From Bacillus sp. WMMC1349 (GTDB taxonomy: Bacteria > Bacillota > Bacilli > Bacillales > Bacillaceae): a stretch of DNA of 64,000 nt. The stretch lies in assembly GCF_013155385.1 (NCBI RefSeq), contig NZ_JABJUQ010000007.1, positions 974,001 through 1,038,000 on the forward strand, in the 5' to 3' direction. This document shows positions 32,267-41,775 of the stretch, one piece after another. Within the stretch, counting starts at the first letter, position 1. Each line of letters begins with the position of its first letter. Below the pieces are notes generated by a model. The model saw only the letters and a program-made list of their open reading frames with translations, was not told the DNA's origin and ran no database searches. Both the position numbers and the translations under genes were made by a program.

Positions 32267-33616
32267 TTATAGATGAATTTCTGACTGCCACATTTTTTCC
32301 GGATATTGGATCGCTTGTTCTGTTAAATATGAAGCGTATTCGAAATTTCTTCGATTCGTTAAGCGGCTCACAGATGTTAAGCTTGGATGGGTGAAAATAC
32401 CTCTTCCGGGACGGGAATTTGCTTCAAACATCCAGACATGACCTGCTAGGTCAATGCCGAGATCAATGCCGATTTCACCAATTAATCCAGTGATTTTTTG
32501 ATCAAGGACACGGCTAATCAAGAGTGCCGTTTTTGTGAGTTTTTGCAGAATGAGAAGCCTTTCTTGCGGATGACAATTGATTTGTGAAAGTGTTTTAACA
32601 ATCCCGCCGCTAGACATATGTGTGGTGCAACCACCTGTTTTTGCAATTTTGACGGCGATCGCTGTTACCGTCCAATTTCCGTTCCTATTCTTGTTTGTAT
32701 GCACTCTAAAATCAGCTGGTTGACCATCCACTCTCATCCGTTCAATTCCTTGCTGGGCGAGATAATCCATTTGTTTGTACTGATCCAGAAATGCAGTAGC
32801 TGATGAAAAAATGTGTTGACCTTCTTTTGATTTGGCAACGATTTTGTTTGTCGTTTGTTTGGAAAGTTGAACAATGCCCTGACCTAAGCTGCCGTCGACG
32901 GGTTTCAAGTATATCATTTGATACTGATCGATCATGGTTTCGATTGTCTTTGCACTAGGCTCAAGTACTGAGTATGGAAGCAGGCACGCGGTTGAGTCAT
33001 TTTGTTGTAAAGCTTGATACAGCTCCCATTTGTTGAAAAAACGGGGGTTAAACCAAGGGATTTGATATTCGTTGATAAGCCGTATTTTTGTTTTTTGTAA
33101 AAAGTCGGCATTCTCAGCTTGTCGGTTTGGTAAACGATCATAAACGACATTCGGAAGAGGGACAGTGATTTGTTCCCAGCTATTTTTCCTGAAAATGAGA
33201 CCTTTTACAGAACCATCTTCCCATTGAATATGGTGAGCCCCGAAGAGGTAGCAAAAGCCGCCTAGCGGAAGATCCATCATCAATAATTTTGCGAAGAATA
33301 ACGAGCGTCCTTTAACTGGCTCTACCTCTGATTTTGTAAAACCGGCAGTGAAAATTCCGATTAGCGGCCCAATATAGATGGTTTTGTCGTGAAACACTAA
33401 TGCTGCCTTGCCGCGATATGGAATCCGTAAGGCTCGATACAAATTTTCAGAAAGCAATATCGTATGCTGCAAATCACTGTCAAAAGAGATATGGCATCTC
33501 TCTACATTCGTCCCAAATGCTACATATAAAAACCCATCCTGTTTTAATATTGACGGGAGTACCATTTTGTTTTTGCTGTTTTGATGAATACCGACTGCAA
33601 ATCGTTCGTCAATCAT
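32267..33616 (-). CDS. yheD: YheC/YheD-family spore coat-associated protein (ATP-grasp-like)
   Basis: 449 aa, YheC/D family with an ATP-grasp fold in the C-terminal two thirds: IYLKPVDGSLGQGIVQL (glycine-rich ATP lid), VDGQPADFRVHTNKN, GEIGIDLGIDLAGHVWMFEA then NSRPGRG. B. subtilis YheC and YheD are spore-coat associated proteins of unknown substrate. The true start is ATG 33616, which overlaps the yheC stop (ATGA); the frame is open further upstream but without SD. Coupled two-gene operon yheC–yheD. Confidence 0.87.
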   Translation of the reverse strand: MIDERFAVGIHQNSKNKMVLPSILKQDGFLYVAFGTNVERCHISFDSDLQHTILLSENLYRALRIPYRGKAALVFHDKTIYIGPLIGIFTAGFTKSEVEPVKGRSLFFAKLLMMDLPLGGFCYLFGAHHIQWEDGSVKGLIFRKNSWEQITVPLPNVVYDRLPNRQAENADFLQKTKIRLINEYQIPWFNPRFFNKWELYQALQQNDSTACLLPYSVLEPSAKTIETMIDQYQMIYLKPVDGSLGQGIVQLSKQTTNKIVAKSKEGQHIFSSATAFLDQYKQMDYLAQQGIERMRVDGQPADFRVHTNKNRNGNWTVTAIAVKIAKTGGCTTHMSSGGIVKTLSQINCHPQERLLILQKLTKTALLISRVLDQKITGLIGEIGIDLGIDLAGHVWMFEANSRPGRGIFTHPSLTSVSRLTNRRNFEYASYLTEQAIQYPEKMWQSEIHL

Positions 33617-34695
33617 TTTTTTTCGGCGGCTTTCTTGTTTACTTCTTCTAAAAATAAGCAATATGCTAAAGGCCCATTATATAAAAAGTCTCTCATCGTT
33701 TCAGAGGATTGACTTAAAAATGTTTTTTTTCCAGGTTTTGAATTGACATCGATAAGCCAGACTTTTCCGTCTTTTGTCAGGCAAATATCAAGACCTATTT
33801 CAAACAAACGGCCATGCTCCGCTTCAAGTGCAGAAGGGACGGCTTGATGAATCGTATTTAGGTCATCCAGCAAGATCGTCTGGCGTTTTTTTGGAATTGA
33901 CAAAAGCCAATTTTCAAAACTCATTGCTTCGGTTGTTCCTGTTGTATTGGTGAGCAATGCGTGTTGATAACTCCGTCTAACTGTTTTTCCAGCCAACTTC
34001 CATTCGCCTGAGCTATTTTTCTGCAATAACAGCCTAATATCACATGGATAACCTTCTTGATCTTGAATATCAAGATAAGACTGTAAAAGATAGCGATGTT
34101 GAAGAATTTTCTTGCACCATGTTTCAAAAGAAGCCTGTTTAGAGAATGATTTGAGTTGTTTATGTTTTCCGACTTGATAAGAGGCTTTCACTGTTTTTCC
34201 GGTCATCTCCAAATAAATGATGCCTCGGCCACCAGAATAGGCAGGTTTAAGAACGCAGGATTTTTCTTTCGCGAGACGTCGCAAAATGTCTTGACCACTT
34301 TTGGCAATGGTTGTGAGAGGCAAATATGCCTGAACAATTGAATTTGTTTTTAACGTTTTGAAAACCGTCCATTTATCAGGGAGCCCATACCCAAGGAAAG
34401 ATGTTTTTGGATATTTTTTGAGCCATTCTACAATAGGCTTTGCTTTTCTAGACCGCTGATCTTTACCGTAGAAACAGCGGTCATAGATCCAGTCTGGAAT
34501 TTCGCATTTAATTTCATTCCATTGAGCTGATTTTGGATGATAACTTTGTGCTTTGATCTGTGTAGAACCAGGAGTAATATCTAAAGGTGTAAAGCGGATG
34601 AACCGAATTCCATCATTAGAAGCCCTAATTGCCAGTTCTTCGGCATAGTCTTTTTCATGCTGGCGGGCTAGGGACATAAATCCAAACGTCATCAT
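33613..34695 (-). CDS. yheC: YheC/YheD-family spore coat-associated protein (ATP-grasp-like)
   Basis: 360 aa, paralogue of the downstream gene: CVLKPAYSGGRGIIYLE (ATP lid), YPCDIRLLLQKN, FEIGLDICLTKDGKVWLIDV and NSKPGKK near the end. ATG 34695 is preceded by GAGGGGG at seven nt; a second ATG follows immediately. ATP-grasp enzymes make amide or ester bonds, so a ligase in spore-coat or cortex modification is conceivable but not shown. Confidence 0.87.
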   Translation of the reverse strand: MMTFGFMSLARQHEKDYAEELAIRASNDGIRFIRFTPLDITPGSTQIKAQSYHPKSAQWNEIKCEIPDWIYDRCFYGKDQRSRKAKPIVEWLKKYPKTSFLGYGLPDKWTVFKTLKTNSIVQAYLPLTTIAKSGQDILRRLAKEKSCVLKPAYSGGRGIIYLEMTGKTVKASYQVGKHKQLKSFSKQASFETWCKKILQHRYLLQSYLDIQDQEGYPCDIRLLLQKNSSGEWKLAGKTVRRSYQHALLTNTTGTTEAMSFENWLLSIPKKRQTILLDDLNTIHQAVPSALEAEHGRLFEIGLDICLTKDGKVWLIDVNSKPGKKTFLSQSSETMRDFLYNGPLAYCLFLEEVNKKAAEKK

Positions 34696-34883
34696 GTGAA
34701 TTCCCCCTCGTTTTGTAAAATCTATGCTGTTAAACACCACAATCCCCTTAAACAATTTTATTTTTCAGGCGCCCGTATCATTCCCTTATTTGCTCGTCGA
34801 TCTCTTAGCTACTATAATAACGATAGTGGAAAAGAGCGCATCTTTAGATGTTAGGTGAAATGGAAGGTAGTTGAAAAAAAGAA

Positions 34884-36014
34884 ATGTATGTTTTTGGTAT
34901 TTTTTTAATGATGATTGTAATAGGTGGATTAATCGGGGCAATAACGAATCATTTTGCTATCAAAATGCTGTTTCGGCCATATCAACCGCTATATCTATTT
35001 GGAAAGCAAGTTCCGTTTACTCCGGGATTAATTCCGAAAAGACGTGATGAACTGGCGAGACAGATGGGGCAGATGGTCGTCAACCATTTGCTGACAGCGG
35101 AGGGGATAAAAAAAAGACTGGCTTCAGATACTGTCAAACAACAAGCATTAAAATTAGGAGAAAGGTTGTTGGCTTTTTTTAGCAAATCTGAGCTAACAAC
35201 AGAAGAAGCATTGGAGAAAATCGGAGTTAAAGACGCTGCAAATAAAGCAGATCAATTTGTACATATGTGGACGGATGAGAAATTAGCTTCATTTTTAGTA
35301 AAATATGAAAATGAGCCATTGAAAGAGCTTATTCCAGAAGAGGTACAAGAAAAATTGCGAGTAAAAATTCCGATGGTCTCAGATTATATTTTACAGCGTG
35401 CCATCAGCTATTTTGAAAGTGAGGCGGGGAAAAATCGCCTTGGCAACATGATTGACGATTTTCTCAAGGAACGCGGGATGCTCGGCAGTATGGTACAGAT
35501 GTTTTTAGGAAATAGCAGTTTAGTTGACCGGGTTCAACCGGAGATTTTGAAATTTCTGAAAAACCGAGAGACCGCCAAACTGTTAACAGATTTGCTTGAA
35601 AAAGAATGGGACAAGCTGAAACAGTATTCTTTTAAAGAAGCTGATGAAAAGTGGAATCTGAAAATATTGATCATGAACTTAAAAGAAAGGTTGATCAAGC
35701 CATTTTTACTCAGTCCTTTTTTTGAAAGAACAATTGGCTCCTATATAACGGTTGTCGAAAAGACTTTAACAAACCGTTTACCAGACCTGATTGACCGTCT
35801 GCTTGAAGAAGTTGCCCGTCATCTGGATCATGTCCTAAAACGACTTCAGCTAGATGATATCGTCAAAGAGCAAGTAGACAATTTTCCCGTCGAACGCCTC
35901 GAAGAAATGGTATTATCAATTTCAAAACGGGAGTTTAAAATGATTACATATTTGGGCGGACTCCTTGGCGGGATTATTGGTGCTTTCCAAGCACTTATTG
36001 TGGTTTTAATCTGA
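34884..36014 (+). CDS. yheB: DUF445 membrane protein YheB
   Basis: 376 aa. N-terminal helix with GLIGAITNHFAIKMLFRPYQ, the DUF445 hallmark, a long helical soluble region (residues 60-345) and a final C-terminal membrane helix (LGGLLGGIIGAFQALIVVLI). Length agrees with YheB. Function unknown; YheB-type proteins bridge the envelope with both ends in the membrane. Followed by yheA, 104 nt downstream. Confidence 0.88.
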   Translation: MYVFGIFLMMIVIGGLIGAITNHFAIKMLFRPYQPLYLFGKQVPFTPGLIPKRRDELARQMGQMVVNHLLTAEGIKKRLASDTVKQQALKLGERLLAFFSKSELTTEEALEKIGVKDAANKADQFVHMWTDEKLASFLVKYENEPLKELIPEEVQEKLRVKIPMVSDYILQRAISYFESEAGKNRLGNMIDDFLKERGMLGSMVQMFLGNSSLVDRVQPEILKFLKNRETAKLLTDLLEKEWDKLKQYSFKEADEKWNLKILIMNLKERLIKPFLLSPFFERTIGSYITVVEKTLTNRLPDLIDRLLEEVARHLDHVLKRLQLDDIVKEQVDNFPVERLEEMVLSISKREFKMITYLGGLLGGIIGAFQALIVVLI

Positions 36015-36118
36015 TCATCAGGCAACAATTTTGAACAAATCATAGTGATGACTGTTAAAAATGATCCATAGTCTGTTATAGTGAAGTGGTGTCATACTTA
36101 GGAAAGGAGTGTATAAAT

Positions 36119-36472
36119 ATGACAGTTAATTTATACGATACGGCTTATGAATTGGAAAAAGCATTGCGCCAAAGTGAGGAATACTCTCACTTAAAGAGTT
36201 TATATGATGATGTAAATGCTGATGAAGCTGCAAAAAGGATGTTTGACAATTTTCGTGATATTCAATTAAATCTTCAGCAAAAACAAATGAGTGGTGAAGA
36301 TATCACCCCAGAAGAAGTCGAACAAGCCCAAAAATCTGTTGCATTAGTTCAGCAACACGACAAAATTTCCAAGCTGATGGAATCAGAACAACGGATGAGT
36401 ATGCTGATTGCTGAATTAAATAAAATCATCATGAAGCCACTTGAAGAACTTTACGGAAATCCTGAAAGCTAA
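36119..36472 (+). CDS. yheA: YlbF/YmcA-family protein YheA
   Basis: 117 aa, all-helical Com_YlbF family: TAYELEKALRQSEEYSHLKS, FDNFRDIQLNLQQKQMSG, LNKIIMKPLEELYG. Paralogue of YlbF/YmcA, which with YaaT act on RNase Y; YheA itself has no settled role. ATG 36119 after AAAGGAG; the frame upstream is not coding. Has its own terminator. Confidence 0.9.
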   Translation: MTVNLYDTAYELEKALRQSEEYSHLKSLYDDVNADEAAKRMFDNFRDIQLNLQQKQMSGEDITPEEVEQAQKSVALVQQHDKISKLMESEQRMSMLIAELNKIIMKPLEELYGNPES

Positions 36473-36485
36473 GCTAAAGTAAAAA

Positions 36486-36528
36486 GATAAGCTGACAGCG
36501 CTGTTTTGGTGGTGTCAGCTTATTTTTT
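36486..36528 (+). terminator. terminator of yheA
   Basis: GATAAGCTGACA (36486-36497) pairs with TGTCAGCTTATT (from 36513), followed by T-run. Confidence 0.88.
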
Positions 36529-36529
36529 A

Positions 36530-36831
36530 CTAAAGGTATATGATCTGGAATTTTTAGATTTCATTGATTGAGTCATGTTCCTAATTGACAAGGTATTTAT
36601 GCTCGAGCACCTTATTTCAGGCTGTGCATTTAGGGGATGACGAATTGTATGGCAGCGTAGATGTAGATGTTAATCAAAGTTAAAACATACTTCAAATCAG
36701 CAAACAGCCCAGAAGATAGTGCCCATCAGTTTATTCTTAAATGCAAAATACGCTATATCAAAATGTTAAAAGCGATTTGTCATCAAGAGAGGATTCGGGT
36801 TGCCCAACATTCATCATAACGATGCTTCATT
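36530..36831. other. 302-nt spacer, nothing recognised
   Basis: No open frame with a ribosome site and no strong hairpin. B. subtilis carries yhaZ near here; no trace of it is recognisable. Confidence 0.5.
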
Positions 36832-39800
36832 CTAGCAGATGGCTAGTATCAGTCGGTTGTTCCCGATAAAACTCTCTTTCATGGCTTTTGATTGTCCGAT
36901 ATGAAGGTTATTGACGAGAACATTTTCTCGGATGAGCTGTTCGTTTTGTTGAATGGCTTTCCTAGTTTCTTCGTCACCATCAAGAGTAAGGTCCACCCGA
37001 AGATAAACAGGAAGATCGAGTCGTTTACGTTCATCTTGAATCACGCGAATGACTTCTCGAGCTAGTCCTTCGAGACGTAGTTCTTCTGTTATGGCCGTAT
37101 TTAAGATTACATGAAATTGTTGGTTTACTTCCATTGTTAGACCGGAATCGACGACTCGCTCGACTGTTAAAAGATCCATCGTAACTTCAAGTTCGTGATG
37201 ATCTACAGGAACGATCACTTTTTGATCTTGAACAACTTTTGCTGCGTCATCTGTGGATAATTTTTCTAAATAACTTTTAACAAGCCCTGTATTTTTGCCG
37301 AGAACAGGACCAGCCGCTCGGAAGTTTAGTTTCAGATCGTAGCGGATTAGATGTTCTGACGACTCCTGAATGGTGATATTCTTGACATTGATTTCGTCTT
37401 TCATAATACTGCTATACTTCTGAAGTGTTTCTGCTTTTTTTGAATTGGACGGAATGATCACTAATTCAGAAAGCGGCTGCTTTGTTTTGATTGCTTCTCT
37501 GTTCCGAAGGCTACGGGCCAGCTCTACTACTTGCAGAACATCATTCATCTCTTGTTCTAATTGTCGATCTACTTGATGATCATTTATTTTTGGAAAATGG
37601 GTCAAATGTACACTCTCTTCAGTCAAATTAGAATGAATATCTTCTGCGAGAAAAGGGGTAAATGGAGCTAAAAGCCTGCTTGTTTGCACAAGTACTTGAT
37701 GAAGTGTATGATAAGCGGCTTTCTTGGTGTCTGTCATCCCTTCTTTCCAAAAACGACGACGGGAACGACGAATGTACCAGTTGCTGATTTCATCAACGAA
37801 TGTTTCAATTGTTTTGGCTGCTTTTGTAAAGTCATAATCATCCAATGCTTCAATGACAACAGCTGTCACACTATTTAAACGAGATAGTATCCAGCGGTCA
37901 AGAAGTGTCTTCTCCCCTGTTGCAGTTTCTTCAAAACTGTATTTGTCTATGTTTGCATAAAGCGTATAAAAACCGTGTGTATGAGTAAGCGTATCAATTA
38001 TTTTTGATTTTGCTTCTTTTACGACTTGTTCAGAAAAACGTTTGTTATTCCATGGTGCACTATCTGCCAGCAATGCCCAACGAAGCGCATCCGCACCAAA
38101 TTTTTTGACAAGATCGATTGAATTCAGGGCATTTCCTTTGCTTTTTGACATCTTACGTCCTTCATCATCCAAAATGTGACCTGTTGAGAGAACGCATTTG
38201 TAGGGAGCTTTGCCAGTAAACATAGTCGAAACAGCCAACAAACTGTAAAACCAGCCCCGTGTTTGATCAATTCCTTCACAGATGATATTAGCCGGGAATT
38301 GTTTTTCAAACTGTTCTTTATTTTCAAACGGATAATGATGTTGTGCAAACGGCATAGAACCACTGTCAAACCAAACGTCAACCACTTCTGGAACGCGGTT
38401 CATAGAATCTCCGCACTGATCACATTTTAATTGAATCTGGTCGACAAATGGTTTATGAAGTTCTACATCTCCAATCTCGCCAATCGCTTTTTCTTTAAGA
38501 ATAGCTAGGCTGGATGGTGCATATTGATATTCACATGACTCACAAATCCAGACGGGAAGCGGTGTCCCCCAGTAACGGTTCCGTCCAATATTCCAGTCAA
38601 CCATATGTTCGAGAAAATGACCAAACCGTCCATCTTTAATATGGGTTGGATACCACTCAACTTGCTGATTGTTTTTTAGAAATTGATCTTTGAGCTCTGT
38701 CGTCTTAATAAACCAACTTTCGATCGCATAATAGAGTAAAGGAGAATCACATCGCCAGCAGTGTGGATAACTGTGTTCATATTTTTCTTTATGAAAAAGC
38801 AGTCTTTCTTTCGCTAAATATTTCACGATATCAATGTCACACTCTTTCACTAACTGTCCTTTGAGAAGGGGGATATCCTCAGTGTAGCGTCCTCGACTAT
38901 CAACAACGTTGAAAAATGAAAGTTGGTGTTTTTTGACTAAATGATAGTCATCTTCACCATAAGCAGGTGCAATGTGGACGATACCTGTTCCGCTTTCTTC
39001 GTTTACAAAATCCGCTTCAACAACAAAGTGACCGCGTTCTGGCTTCACAAAAGGAAATGGCGCCATATAACCGATATTCTTGAAATCACTTCCTTTATGG
39101 ATGGAAATCACTTCGTAATCTTCGCCAAGGTTCTTGTTTGCTAAACTTTCAGCAATGATGTAAATGTCACCTCCTTTTTTCGCTTTTATATAAGTTATCT
39201 GAGGATGAACAGCTAATGCTACATTTGCAGGTAAGGTCCATGGAGTTGTTGTCCAACCTAAGAAAAATTCGTTTTCTTTTCCTGCCACTTTAAATTTTGC
39301 GGTTACTGAAAGATCTTTTACATTTTGATAGCCTTGTGCTACTTCATGTGAACTCAAAGTCGTTTGGCAGCTAGGACAGTAAGGCGTAACCTTGTGTCCT
39401 TTATACAATAAGTTACGATTATGAAGATGACTTAAGATGTACCAAACACTTTCAATGTAATGATTTTCAAGGGTTACATAAGGATCATCCATATCAAGCC
39501 AGTAACCAATCGCTTCTGTAAATTCACGCCACTGCTTTTCATAGTGAAAGACACTTTTTTTACATTCTTCAATAAATTTCTCAACACCATACTCTTCGAT
39601 TTGCTGTTTACCTGATATGCCTAATTGTTTCTCAACTTCCAGTTCTACTGGTAATCCATGGGTATCCCAGCCAGCTTTCCGTAAAACTTGATAGCCTTTC
39701 ATCGTTTGATAACGGGCTATGAAGTCTTTAATAACACGACCAAGCACATGGCCAGCGTGTGGAAGCCCGTTCGCTGTTGGAGGTCCTTCATAAAAGACAA

Positions 39801-39918
39801 ACGTTTCTGCACCATCTCGATTTTCGATTGAACGATGAAACACATTCTTAGCCTTCCAGTATGCCTTGATACGATTTTCACGATCAAATGCTACTTCTTT
39901 CGGATTAACAGTGTACAT
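36832..39918 (-). CDS. ileS: isoleucyl-tRNA synthetase, type 2 (IleS2)
   Basis: 1028 aa class Ia synthetase. HIGH motif reads [17 protein letters not shown] reads KMSKSKGN, editing (CP1) domain contains [16 protein letters not shown], and the anticodon-binding domain follows at about residue 640. Length and motif context match the eukaryote-like IleS2 type, known for lower sensitivity to mupirocin. The usual housekeeping ileS of Bacillus lies at the division cluster, so this is probably a second copy. A T-box leader is directly upstream. Single-gene unit. Confidence 0.93.
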   Translation of the reverse strand: MYTVNPKEVAFDRENRIKAYWKAKNVFHRSIENRDGAETFVFYEGPPTANGLPHAGHVLGRVIKDFIARYQTMKGYQVLRKAGWDTHGLPVELEVEKQLGISGKQQIEEYGVEKFIEECKKSVFHYEKQWREFTEAIGYWLDMDDPYVTLENHYIESVWYILSHLHNRNLLYKGHKVTPYCPSCQTTLSSHEVAQGYQNVKDLSVTAKFKVAGKENEFFLGWTTTPWTLPANVALAVHPQITYIKAKKGGDIYIIAESLANKNLGEDYEVISIHKGSDFKNIGYMAPFPFVKPERGHFVVEADFVNEESGTGIVHIAPAYGEDDYHLVKKHQLSFFNVVDSRGRYTEDIPLLKGQLVKECDIDIVKYLAKERLLFHKEKYEHSYPHCWRCDSPLLYYAIESWFIKTTELKDQFLKNNQQVEWYPTHIKDGRFGHFLEHMVDWNIGRNRYWGTPLPVWICESCEYQYAPSSLAILKEKAIGEIGDVELHKPFVDQIQLKCDQCGDSMNRVPEVVDVWFDSGSMPFAQHHYPFENKEQFEKQFPANIICEGIDQTRGWFYSLLAVSTMFTGKAPYKCVLSTGHILDDEGRKMSKSKGNALNSIDLVKKFGADALRWALLADSAPWNNKRFSEQVVKEAKSKIIDTLTHTHGFYTLYANIDKYSFEETATGEKTLLDRWILSRLNSVTAVVIEALDDYDFTKAAKTIETFVDEISNWYIRRSRRRFWKEGMTDTKKAAYHTLHQVLVQTSRLLAPFTPFLAEDIHSNLTEESVHLTHFPKINDHQVDRQLEQEMNDVLQVVELARSLRNREAIKTKQPLSELVIIPSNSKKAETLQKYSSIMKDEINVKNITIQESSEHLIRYDLKLNFRAAGPVLGKNTGLVKSYLEKLSTDDAAKVVQDQKVIVPVDHHELEVTMDLLTVERVVDSGLTMEVNQQFHVILNTAITEELRLEGLAREVIRVIQDERKRLDLPVYLRVDLTLDGDEETRKAIQQNEQLIRENVLVNNLHIGQSKAMKESFIGNNRLILAIC

Positions 39919-39952
39919 TTTATCGCCCCCTTTAAAACCTTCAATTAAAATG

Positions 39953-40215
39953 AAAAAAACCGCCCCTGTCTATAAACAGGGACGGATTGAAACCGCGGTA
40001 CCACCCAAATTCCGTGTTGATTGTTTTACACGGCACTTCGTTCACAACGAGTAACGGTTGTTAACCGGTTTTCCCTACCTCATGTTCAGGAAAACTTCTC
40101 AGAGATGATTTTCAACTTTCATATGTCATCGCATTTCAGCTAACAGCGACTCTCTGTGGACAAGGATAAAAGCCTACTCTTTCTCATCAGCGAATATACA
40201 AGTATTTTCCGATAT
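39953..40215 (-). promoter_or_regulatory. T-box leader (tRNA-Ile responsive) of ileS
   Basis: On the minus strand the conserved T-box GGGTGGTACCGCGG is at 40006-39993, followed by a terminator hairpin CCGTCCCTG/CAGGGGCGG (39985-39960) and seven T. The upstream stem I contains GAAAATCATCTCT near 40101-40115, where ATC is the likely isoleucine specifier codon. Uncharged tRNA-Ile should stabilise the antiterminator and switch ileS on. Confidence 0.93.
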
Positions 40216-40300
40216 CATACATTAGAACCTAAAAAAAGTAAAGATGTAAACTATTTAACTGGAATTATTTCATCTTTTTGATTATATTTTTAAAAAATCC

Positions 40301-40329
40301 TTGTCAATTTTGAAAAATGTTGCGATAAT
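40301..40329 (+). promoter_or_regulatory. sigma-A-like promoter
   Basis: TTGTCA (40301-40306), 17-nt spacer, GATAAT (40324-40329); predicted start about 40336, at the head of the structured region. Confidence 0.6.
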
Positions 40330-40335
40330 GTTAAA

Positions 40336-40576
40336 TGTAAGTGCTTTCATTGTTTGCCGGGGGTACGATCATGGTAAAACTGACTAGCGGCAAACGAGCG
40401 AAAGGGGTACAGAGAAACTTAAGTGACAGTGCCAATTTTGTCAGATCAAAGGGGTTTACTATATTCAGCGACTTGAATGAAAGGGGCATTGAAGTCGCTT
40501 TTTCTGGAATAAGGGAGACATCATGATCGTATCCAATATTTTAAGGGGAAAAAGCCTGCTATTCTAGGCTTTTTTT
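40336..40576 (+). ncRNA. candidate structured RNA of unknown class
   Basis: A promoter-to-terminator unit of about 240 nt. Hairpins: GTTTGCCG (40352-40359)/CGGCAAAC (40388-40395), AGCGACTT (40467-40474)/AAGTCGCT (40492-40499), and terminator AAAGCCT/AGGCTTT (40551-40572) with seven T. An (A)AGGGG motif recurs at 40404, 40451, 40483 and 40545. A 51-codon frame (ATG 40371 to 40526, starts MVKLTSGKRAKGVQRN) lies inside, so a small protein mRNA is the alternative. I recognise no known riboswitch class. It ends 90 nt before yhaX. Confidence 0.5.
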
Positions 40577-40665
40577 ATGTGGAGCAAAAGCAGTCTGTTC
40601 TAAAGCGCTGGTTCAGGACATATTCTCTATAACAGGTACAGTCAGCAAAGAAGGGGGATCTTCTG

Positions 40666-41529
40666 ATGTCAAAACAAATGCTAGCGCTGAATATAGACGG
40701 AACGCTTATTCGAACCAATGGACGGCTTCATCCGGCAACAAAGCAAGCAATTGAATACGTAAAGAAAAAGGATGTATACATTACACTTGTAACAAATAGA
40801 CATTTTCGTTCTGCGCAAAAGATCGCAAAGTCATTAAATATTGATGGGAAGTTGATTGCCCACAGTGGTGCTATCATTGCAGACGAAATTGATGAACCTT
40901 TTTTGGAAAAAAGAATTCCTGAAGAAAAAACGTTTAATATCGTGCAAATATTGGAGAGTTATGAATGTAATATTAGAATTCTGCATGAAAAATATTCAAT
41001 TGGCAATCGAAAAAAAACAAACTCAACTTTGCTTGCCAAAACAATGATTCATCCGTCTGATCCCATCTTTTATCCTGTTCAGTTTGTCGATTCTTTAAGT
41101 GATATGTTAATGGATGAACCGGTCAGTGCACCAGTGATTGAGGTATATTGTCCAAGTGAGCAAAAAGAAGAAATTAAACAAACAATTGAAAATGCTTTTA
41201 CTTCTGTAGATGTAATAGATACAGGTGGAAAAATACTTATTGTCCAAAATGGAGTTTCAAAAGTAACCAGTTTGGCCATACTTGCTGCTGATTTAGGTTT
41301 CAAAATGGAGGATGTTGTCGCCATCGGTCATGACTTTGATGATTTGCCAATGATCGAGTTAGCCGGGCTCGGTGTTGCGATGGGCAATGCACCCCAAGAA
41401 GTGAAACAAAAAGCAGATTGGGTGACGCGCAGTAATGATGAACAGGGTGTTGCCTATATGATTAAAGAATATTTTCGTAAGCAGCAAAGCAAAGATTTTC
41501 TCAGAAGACTTCATATTAAAAAAATATAA
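40666..41529 (+). CDS. yhaX: HAD-superfamily (Cof-type) phosphatase YhaX
   Basis: 287 aa Cof/HAD IIB phosphatase. Motif I reads LALNIDGTLI: the nucleophile Asp of DxDGT is replaced by Asn at the first position (usual form DIDGTL), motif II VTNRHF, motif IV AIGHDFDDLPMIELAG. The Asn at the nucleophile position would impair catalysis, if not an adaptation. B. subtilis YhaX is made in the mother cell during sporulation. SD AAGGGGGATC before ATG 40666. Confidence 0.82.
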   Translation: MSKQMLALNIDGTLIRTNGRLHPATKQAIEYVKKKDVYITLVTNRHFRSAQKIAKSLNIDGKLIAHSGAIIADEIDEPFLEKRIPEEKTFNIVQILESYECNIRILHEKYSIGNRKKTNSTLLAKTMIHPSDPIFYPVQFVDSLSDMLMDEPVSAPVIEVYCPSEQKEEIKQTIENAFTSVDVIDTGGKILIVQNGVSKVTSLAILAADLGFKMEDVVAIGHDFDDLPMIELAGLGVAMGNAPQEVKQKADWVTRSNDEQGVAYMIKEYFRKQQSKDFLRRLHIKKI

Positions 41530-41535
41530 CAAGCT

Positions 41536-41576
41536 TCAAACCCCCGTTTTCATGAGGAAAACAGGGGTTTTTATTG
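41536..41576 (+). terminator. terminator of yhaX
   Basis: AAACCCCCGTTTTC pairs with GAAAACAGGGGTTT, followed by T-run. Confidence 0.88.
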
Positions 41577-41579
41577 TGG

Positions 41580-41700
41580 TCTAAAAACTACTTTCTCAAC
41601 ATGAATCAGAGAAAATTGTGAGACCCCACAGGAGTAAGGAACGAGCTCCGAGAAGGCTCGCGGAAAGCGAGCACTACTTTCAGGACACCCCCGACTATTT
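41580..41700. repeat. dispersed repeat, copy B (longest)
   Basis: Contains TCAACATGAATCAGAG, GTGAGACCCCACAGGAGTAA, GGAACGAGCTCCGAG, GGCTCGCGGAAAGCGAGCA and TTCAGGACACCC. Internal complementarity (GGCTCGC…GCGAGC) suggests a folded element. Related copies at 23336-23475 and, inverted, 47115-47185. Confidence 0.75.
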
Positions 41701-41775
41701 TTTTAAACCATAAATTGATTTTGTCCAATTATTTTTGTACACTAAAGAAAGTTTTGAAATGGAAAGGTGATCAAA

